Shown: positions 12,661-16,660 of the stretch, in pieces | How positions within the stretch are numbered: position 1 is the stretch's first letter | Layout: each line of letters begins with the position of its first letter | The notes under the pieces: model-generated | What the model was told of the DNA's origin: nothing | The model's input: the letters and a program-made list of their open reading frames with translations, nothing else | The model's database searches: none | From: CAYWMP01 sp964459445 | GTDB lineage: Bacteria; Desulfobacterota; DSM-4660; Desulfatiglandales; HGW-15 | Length of the DNA: 16,660 bases | Reading direction: 5' to 3' | NCBI GenBank assembly: GCA_964459445.1 | Contig: CAYWMP010000133.1 | Coordinates: 1-16,660, forward strand | Position numbers and translations under genes: made by a program

Positions 12661-14226
12661 GTGACCACGAGTGACGATACAATTTTCGGAAACATTGGAA
12701 AGGAAGAGGTTCTCTCAACGGATCTCTGCGAATGGGAGAAGACACCGGATCCTTGCACTATCGTTATTTTTGGTGCTTCGGGGGATTTGACTTACCGCAA
12801 ACTCATGCCGGCACTCTACAATCTATTCAGCAACGGGTGTGTGCCCGAGAAGTTTTGCGTAGTCGGGGCCGGCCGTACTGATATGAGTGATGATGCCTTT
12901 AGGAATAGAATGCAAGAGGGTGTTGTAAATGCCGGGTATGATCTATCCCATTGGGGTGACTTTAGCCAAAAACTGCATTACCAGCCCGTGTCATACGAAA
13001 AGCCGGCATCCTACCAGGATCTTAAATTTCGCATCACCGATTTAGATGCAAAATATCAGACGACGGGCAACCGGATATTCAATCTAGCCCTACCCCCGGG
13101 CCTATATGAGACCGTAGCGAGGGCGCTGGGACAGGCCGGATTGGCCGATGAGGACTTGAATAAAGGGACTTGGTCTCGAATGGTGGTTGAGAAACCCTTC
13201 GGCTATGACCTGACATCCGCCAAAAACCTTAACATTGCCATTGGTGAACGATTTAGGGAGCATCAGGTGTTCCGGATAGACCATTACATGACAAAACAGA
13301 CCGTCCAGAACATTCTGATATTTCGTTTCGCCAACGCCATCTTCGAACCGCTTTGGAACCGTAACTACATTGAATATGTTCGCATCAACGCGAGTGAGAG
13401 CCTGGGTGTGGAACACCGGTCTGGTTATTATGAGCAATCCGGGGTACTGAGGGATATGTTCCAGAATCATATGATGGAACTTCTGGCTCTTATGGCGGCC
13501 GAACCACCGTCTCTATTCGCGGCGGACCGGGTACGCGATAAAAAAGCAGAGCTATTCCGTTGCCTGCGACCCTTGGATCTGAAGAAACTGGATGACCACT
13601 TGATCCTGGGCCAGTATAGGGCGGGCGAGGTTAATGGAAATCCAGTACCGGCCTATAGAGGGGAGCCGGGCGTAAATCCGGAGTCGTTGACACCCACCTA
13701 TGCCCTTATGCGCGTATTTGTGGACAATTGGCGTTGGCAAGGCGTTCCCTTTTATTTTAGTTCCGGGAAGAGGTTAAAGCGGAAGGTCACACGTATCGAT
13801 ATACAGTTCAAACCGGTACCCCACAGCATGTTTCGCCATACCCTGGGGGAAGATATCAGCGCCAATCGCCTGGTCATTGGGGTGTACCCTCGAGAAACGA
13901 TTTTTCTCAATTTCCAGGCACTGAGACCGAGCACCCGGATTTGTCTTCGAACTGCGGGGCTCCATTTTTCCTTTCATAAGGGAGAGGAGGGTCCCAAGCT
14001 GGGTGCCTACGAAAAGGCCCTGACCGACACCATGGCCGGCGATCAGACGCTTTTCTGGCGCGAGGACGAACTGGAGCTTTGTTGGGGCTTTTTCGATCCC
14101 ATATTGAATTGTTCCGAGTCTTGTGACGGTCGATCCGTAAACCTTCATCCGTATGCTGCCGGCTCTCTTGGGCCGCAACAGGCCATAGACATGCTGCCTC
14201 CAGGCAGTTGGCCGGAAAAACCTTAA
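12661..14226 (+). CDS. zwf: Glucose-6-phosphate 1-dehydrogenase
   Basis: Oxidises glucose-6-phosphate to 6-phosphogluconolactone with NADP+, the entry to the oxidative pentose phosphate pathway; cytoplasmic, 521 aa (typically about 490-510; the extra residues are at the N-terminus). The start is GTG, with AGGAG about 8 nt upstream. Motifs: the NADP-binding fingerprint FGASGDLTYRKLMPALYNL (37-55), EKPFG (177-181), the substrate-binding RIDHY (205-209) and 'GVLRDMFQNHMMELLALMA' with the catalytic-base His. After RIDHY the usual LGKE is MTKQ here, a mild deviation. No gnd or pgl lies next to it. It faces the NemR-like unit across a 283-bp gap and is convergent with the FAD oxidoreductase. NADPH supply for thiol repair would suit the electrophile-response neighbour, but this is inference. 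Confidence 0.96.
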   Translation: MTTSDDTIFGNIGKEEVLSTDLCEWEKTPDPCTIVIFGASGDLTYRKLMPALYNLFSNGCVPEKFCVVGAGRTDMSDDAFRNRMQEGVVNAGYDLSHWGDFSQKLHYQPVSYEKPASYQDLKFRITDLDAKYQTTGNRIFNLALPPGLYETVARALGQAGLADEDLNKGTWSRMVVEKPFGYDLTSAKNLNIAIGERFREHQVFRIDHYMTKQTVQNILIFRFANAIFEPLWNRNYIEYVRINASESLGVEHRSGYYEQSGVLRDMFQNHMMELLALMAAEPPSLFAADRVRDKKAELFRCLRPLDLKKLDDHLILGQYRAGEVNGNPVPAYRGEPGVNPESLTPTYALMRVFVDNWRWQGVPFYFSSGKRLKRKVTRIDIQFKPVPHSMFRHTLGEDISANRLVIGVYPRETIFLNFQALRPSTRICLRTAGLHFSFHKGEEGPKLGAYEKALTDTMAGDQTLFWREDELELCWGFFDPILNCSESCDGRSVNLHPYAAGSLGPQQAIDMLPPGSWPEKP

Positions 14227-14346
14227 CCTCATGAGGTGATTTCAGAATCATTTCCAAATTAGTTGAAGTAGTCAATATGAACCATTGGGCTTAAATTATT
14301 TAACCGCAGACATGCCCGCCAGAGGTATAGCGGGCAGACGCAGATT

Positions 14347-14380
14347 TTTAGTTCGGCCGACTTGGCCGAACTAAAGTTTT
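14347..14380 (+). terminator. Strong hairpin, probable terminator for zwf
   Basis: TTTAGTTCGGCC (14347-14358) and GGCCGAACTAAA (14364-14375) form a perfect 12-bp stem with a GACTT loop, followed by GTTTT. It lies 121 bp after the zwf stop; the reverse side is flanked by a T-rich/A-rich pair, so it may work in both directions. Confidence 0.6.
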
Positions 14381-14420
14381 CATGCCCTACGGGCAACACC
14401 CTCGCGAAGCGATTGGCATT

Positions 14421-14480
14421 TTTTGCCTCCGCAAGCTTGTCCCCCTTAGCATATTGCGGCGGCGGGTCGCGGAGGCAAAA
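14421..14480. repeat. 12-bp perfect inverted repeat in the spacer
   Basis: TTTTGCCTCCGC (14421-14432) is inverted as GCGGAGGCAAAA (14469-14480), with 36 bp between. The arms could mark the ends of a small inserted element. Confidence 0.55.
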
Positions 14481-14567
14481 GGTCCGTGTCAGTCGAGCGA
14501 ACCTGAGCGAAGTGAAAGGGGAGCCCCGCAGAGCGGGATGCAAGCACGGGCGGCTAATATTAACTTC

Positions 14568-16067
14568 TTAAATGGCTGCTTGAAAAGGCTTGCCGTCCCG
14601 GCGGCACAGGAGCATGGCGGCATGTTTTCCTGATACCAGGGTCGGTACAACCCCCCCGCCCGGCACAACCCATTGGCCGGCCATAAAGAAATTATCAAGG
14701 CCCGGAAGGGTTCGTTTTACGCTTGTGGTAAATACTTTATCGATAATGGCAAAACCTTCAAAAGCGCCCTGACGATTCCGGGTAAATCGCCACCAGGTAT
14801 GGGGCGAGGCCACGTTTGTCATTTCAACCTGATCTTTGATTCCGGGCCAGACAGCATTCAATTGTTCCAATACCTGCTCGGCCGTCTTTTCTTTCTCTGC
14901 GTTGTAAGCGTCTTTATCCTCCCTGAGATCCTTCCAGGGTTGCCATTCGGATTCGACCATGACCTGTACCACGGTTCGCCCCTCAGGTGCACAGTCCGAA
15001 CAATAATTAAAGATACGAATGACCCAACAATCCCTGGCAAGATAACCGGCCTCTATGTTTGAGGTGGGTTTGAGGATCGCTATTGAAGGGTCGTCGGAAA
15101 AATCTCTTGCCACCCCGTAATTAATCAGAACTACGGGTTTCCAAAGCGGCCAATCTTCGTGCAACTTCCTGAGTTCCGCACTTAGGTACTTCCCTTCGAG
15201 CAAGTCGTAAAGCGTCGAAAACCCATCAGCAGCCGATACGATGTGATCGGCCCGATATTCTTCGCCGCTTGACAACCGAACACCCACGGCTCGGTCCTTT
15301 TCAACCACTATTTTTTCCACGGTCGCCCGATAGGTGACCTTGCCTCCCAAGTCCAGGTAACGTTTTTCCAAGGCTCTGGCAAAACCGCCGGAGCCGTCTT
15401 TTCGAACCGCCATGTTGCCACCCGACAGCGCACCGAGAATGATCATGATAAAAACGACTGGCACTTCAGGCAAAAAAAGGTGCTTAAAGACATGGGCCAA
15501 CCAGGGATCATGAAGCTCCTTTGTAGCCTCCTCGAGCGATTGCATATACCACCCGGAATAGTATCGGAGAGTTCCTCGCATTTTGATCATCATTTTTAAC
15601 GTGTCCCACCACCTGGTCATATCCGGTGGTTTTTCCATGGATCCAGTAATATTCGCCTGCCGGAAAGCCTTGGCTCCTGTGAAGACTTTGTCGATAAAGG
15701 CGGTATCCTGGGGGGAAATATTCTTCATGGTTGCAGCAAGCTGATCCAGGTCCTGCGTGATATCCAGGGAGTGTCCTTCGGAAGGGTCCAGAAAACGGCC
15801 GTAGTTTGTCATCTCCAGATATTGGTCTTCCTGATATATTCCGAGCTCCCGATAAATATCATGGTCGGGTCCTCCCGGCCGGTAACCCATATAGAAATGA
15901 ATGCCGCCGTCGATGGTGTAGTCTTGCCGTTTCCATTCAGCCGCCACCCCGCCAGGATGTCGGGCGTGCTCGAATACTTGGCACTGGTAGCCGTTTATTT
16001 GTGCATAGGCGCCCGTGGATAACCCCCCGAGCCCTGCTCCGATGATGATAACAGATGATTTGGACAT
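14568..16067 (-). CDS. Phytoene-desaturase-like FAD-dependent oxidoreductase
   Basis: FAD-dependent oxidoreductase of 499 aa in the CrtI/retinol saturase-like family, with a strong ribosome binding site (AAGGAGG) before the ATG at 16067. The N-terminal Rossmann motif is IIIGAGLGGLSTGAYA (7-22), followed by 'CQVFEHARHPGGVAAEW', where Glu34 would bind the FAD ribose. The motif 'DGSGGFARALEKRYLDLGG' marks the middle FAD region, and 'NFFMAGQWVVPGGGVVPTLVSGKHAA' is the conserved C-terminal FAD-binding signature. Family members desaturate carotenoids or saturate polyenes; no other carotenoid genes lie nearby, so the substrate is open. Monocistronic as far as visible and convergent with zwf. Confidence 0.88.
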   Translation of the reverse strand: MSKSSVIIIGAGLGGLSTGAYAQINGYQCQVFEHARHPGGVAAEWKRQDYTIDGGIHFYMGYRPGGPDHDIYRELGIYQEDQYLEMTNYGRFLDPSEGHSLDITQDLDQLAATMKNISPQDTAFIDKVFTGAKAFRQANITGSMEKPPDMTRWWDTLKMMIKMRGTLRYYSGWYMQSLEEATKELHDPWLAHVFKHLFLPEVPVVFIMIILGALSGGNMAVRKDGSGGFARALEKRYLDLGGKVTYRATVEKIVVEKDRAVGVRLSSGEEYRADHIVSAADGFSTLYDLLEGKYLSAELRKLHEDWPLWKPVVLINYGVARDFSDDPSIAILKPTSNIEAGYLARDCWVIRIFNYCSDCAPEGRTVVQVMVESEWQPWKDLREDKDAYNAEKEKTAEQVLEQLNAVWPGIKDQVEMTNVASPHTWWRFTRNRQGAFEGFAIIDKVFTTSVKRTLPGLDNFFMAGQWVVPGGGVVPTLVSGKHAAMLLCRRDGKPFQAAI

Positions 16068-16416
16068 GATTTCCTCCTTTTAATACTACTGGTTTAGCCA
16101 CTAAGACACGAAGGCACCAAAGTTATACTTAAAGGGTCGATATGGGGTTCAGGATTCAGAGGTTAGAAATTCATTAACAATCAACCCTTGAACGGTAGAC
16201 CTTTGAACTTCTTTTTGAGGTTTAAACTTCATATCCCTTCCCTGGCCCAGACCTGATTGATTAGGACCGGAGTTCCATAGGGAGCATTACCGGTTTGTTA
16301 ATGAGTTAAGGCGATGTAAGGGTGAAAAAATCGGTGGGAGCTAAAAAAAGTGCTGGACATTTGCTTTGACCACCTCTATGGTAGGCTGAAAATCCTATCT
16401 TTAGGGAGGTGGTCAT
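16068..16416. other. Intergenic region between FAD oxidoreductase and DUF4338-like gene, 349 bp
   Basis: No gene seen. Contains 'CCACTAAGACACGAAGGCAC' (16098-16117), which resembles an intergenic motif that I recall from many environmental bacterial genomes, and a 10-bp perfect inverted repeat, TCATTAACAA (16171-16180) with TTGTTAATGA (16295-16304). A possible promoter precedes the last gene: TGGACA then, 17 bp later, TATGGT (16354-16382). Confidence 0.5.
16368..16414 (+). promoter_or_regulatory. Leader hairpin covering the ribosome binding site
   Basis: GACCACCTC (16368-16376) is perfectly complementary to GAGGTGGTC (16406-16414), which contains the Shine-Dalgarno of the gene starting at 16417. 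An inner TAGG/CCTA pair may extend it. If transcribed from upstream, the mRNA would hide its own start, as known for several transposase genes. Confidence 0.5.
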
Positions 16417-16660
16417 ATGCAACGACCTTTACCGGAGAGGTTCTGCGGGCGAATCTTTAACGCGAACGAACTCACTGAAATAAAGGAGATTACAAGTAGT
16501 TGCAATGGAATCAGTCGCACCGAACTGGCCAATACCGTCTGTGAGCTATTTCATTGGAAAAGACCCAGCGGGAGATTAAAAACCGTTGAATGCCGGCAAT
16601 TTCTTGAATATCTGGAATTGAAAGGAGCCATTGACCTACCTGACCGTAAAGAGGGCCGTC
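16417..16660 (+). CDS. DUF4338/DruA-like protein, 5' part only (cut by window edge)
   Basis: Open from ATG 16417 to the window end (81 codons) with AGGGAGGTGG in front. The translation starts MQRPLPERFCGRIFNANELT and continues through 'SRTELANTVCELFHWKRPSGRLKTVECRQFLEYLELKGAIDLP'. The pattern (start of the segment RxF, then SRxxLxxxxCExxxW, then GRLKxxxCRxxLxxLxxxGxIxLP) resembles the N-terminal region of DUF4338 proteins, the family that includes DruA of the Druantia anti-phage system and which is often linked to transposase-like mobile genes. Only the N-terminus is visible, so whether this is a defence gene or an insertion-sequence gene cannot be settled. Confidence 0.6.
   Translation, partial: MQRPLPERFCGRIFNANELTEIKEITSSCNGISRTELANTVCELFHWKRPSGRLKTVECRQFLEYLELKGAIDLPDRKEGR

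Larger units (their letters stand above)
14227..14567. other. Hairpin-rich spacer between convergent genes, 341 bp, no gene
   Basis: Locally GC-rich and dense in palindromes, unlike other gaps here: TGCCCGC/GCGGGCA (14313-14336), the 12-bp stem at 14347-14375, GCCC/GGGC (14384-14394), a 12-bp inverted repeat (14421-14432 with 14469-14480) and CCCGC/GCGGG (14525-14537). Short open frames crossing it have no protein-like features. It looks like a REP/BIME-like mosaic or the remnant of a small mobile element. Confidence 0.6.

Noticed and set aside
13102..13470. Minus-strand open frames inside zwf
   Set aside because: Shadows of the well-supported dehydrogenase gene; no independent start signal or protein features.
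14362..14633. Short overlapping open frames in the spacer after zwf
   Set aside because: They run through palindromes on both strands and have no start signals or family resemblance.

Overview
The window looks like a chromosomal segment of a Desulfobacterota (deltaproteobacterial) bacterium. This is inferred from an in-frame UGA in a selenoprotein-B-type reductase, canonical sigma-54 promoters, Gram-negative envelope genes (porin, Slp lipoprotein, TolC-type protein) and moderate GC. No rRNA, tRNA or CRISPR array was seen. The species cannot be named from this sequence.

Layout. Positions 1-2307 (minus): a Tat-exported multicopper oxidase followed by a TolC/CusC-type outer-membrane lipoprotein whose C-terminus looks cut off. 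Positions 2308-2706: a divergent control region. Positions 2707-3834 (plus): a YHS-domain metal-binding protein and a GrdB-like selenoprotein read through UGA at 3532-3534. Positions 4042-6046 (minus): an alginate-export-type porin, then an Slp lipoprotein. Positions 6172-7086 (plus): a DmeF-type CDF metal exporter. Positions 7467-7928 (plus): a ZraP/CnrX-like periplasmic protein closed by a strong terminator. Positions 8144-8860 (plus): a membrane methyltransferase. Positions 8930-10572 (minus): three small genes, namely a membrane protein with a histidine-kinase-like helix hairpin lacking its His, a Cys/His-rich small protein, and a receiver-like protein with Glu for the phospho-Asp. Positions 10858-12377 (minus): a NemR-like TetR regulator, a flavin split-barrel protein and a small monooxygenase-like protein. 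Positions 12661-14226 (plus): glucose-6-phosphate dehydrogenase. Positions 14568-16067 (minus): a phytoene-desaturase-like FAD oxidoreductase, convergent with zwf across a hairpin-rich spacer. From 16417 (plus): the start of a DUF4338/DruA-like gene that runs off the window behind a hairpin covering its ribosome binding site.

The main result is an apparent sigma-54 metal-stress regulon. Three sigma-54 promoters (divergent ones for the oxidase and the YHS/selenoprotein operon, and one for the ZraP-like gene) have paired sites of the form GGATA-N5-TATCC. The two sites of a pair are 43 bp apart centre to centre. They lie 107 and 150 bp upstream of the -24 GG at both plus-strand promoters, and 105 and 148 bp upstream of the divergent minus-strand promoter. 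The sequence between the sites is not conserved. This points to one unseen NtrC/ZraR-type activator controlling copper oxidation/efflux, a metal-binding YHS protein, a selenoprotein and a periplasmic metal-responsive chaperone. A second, independent circuit is the NemR-like operon, with an operator inside its own sigma-70 promoter, which suggests an electrophile response.
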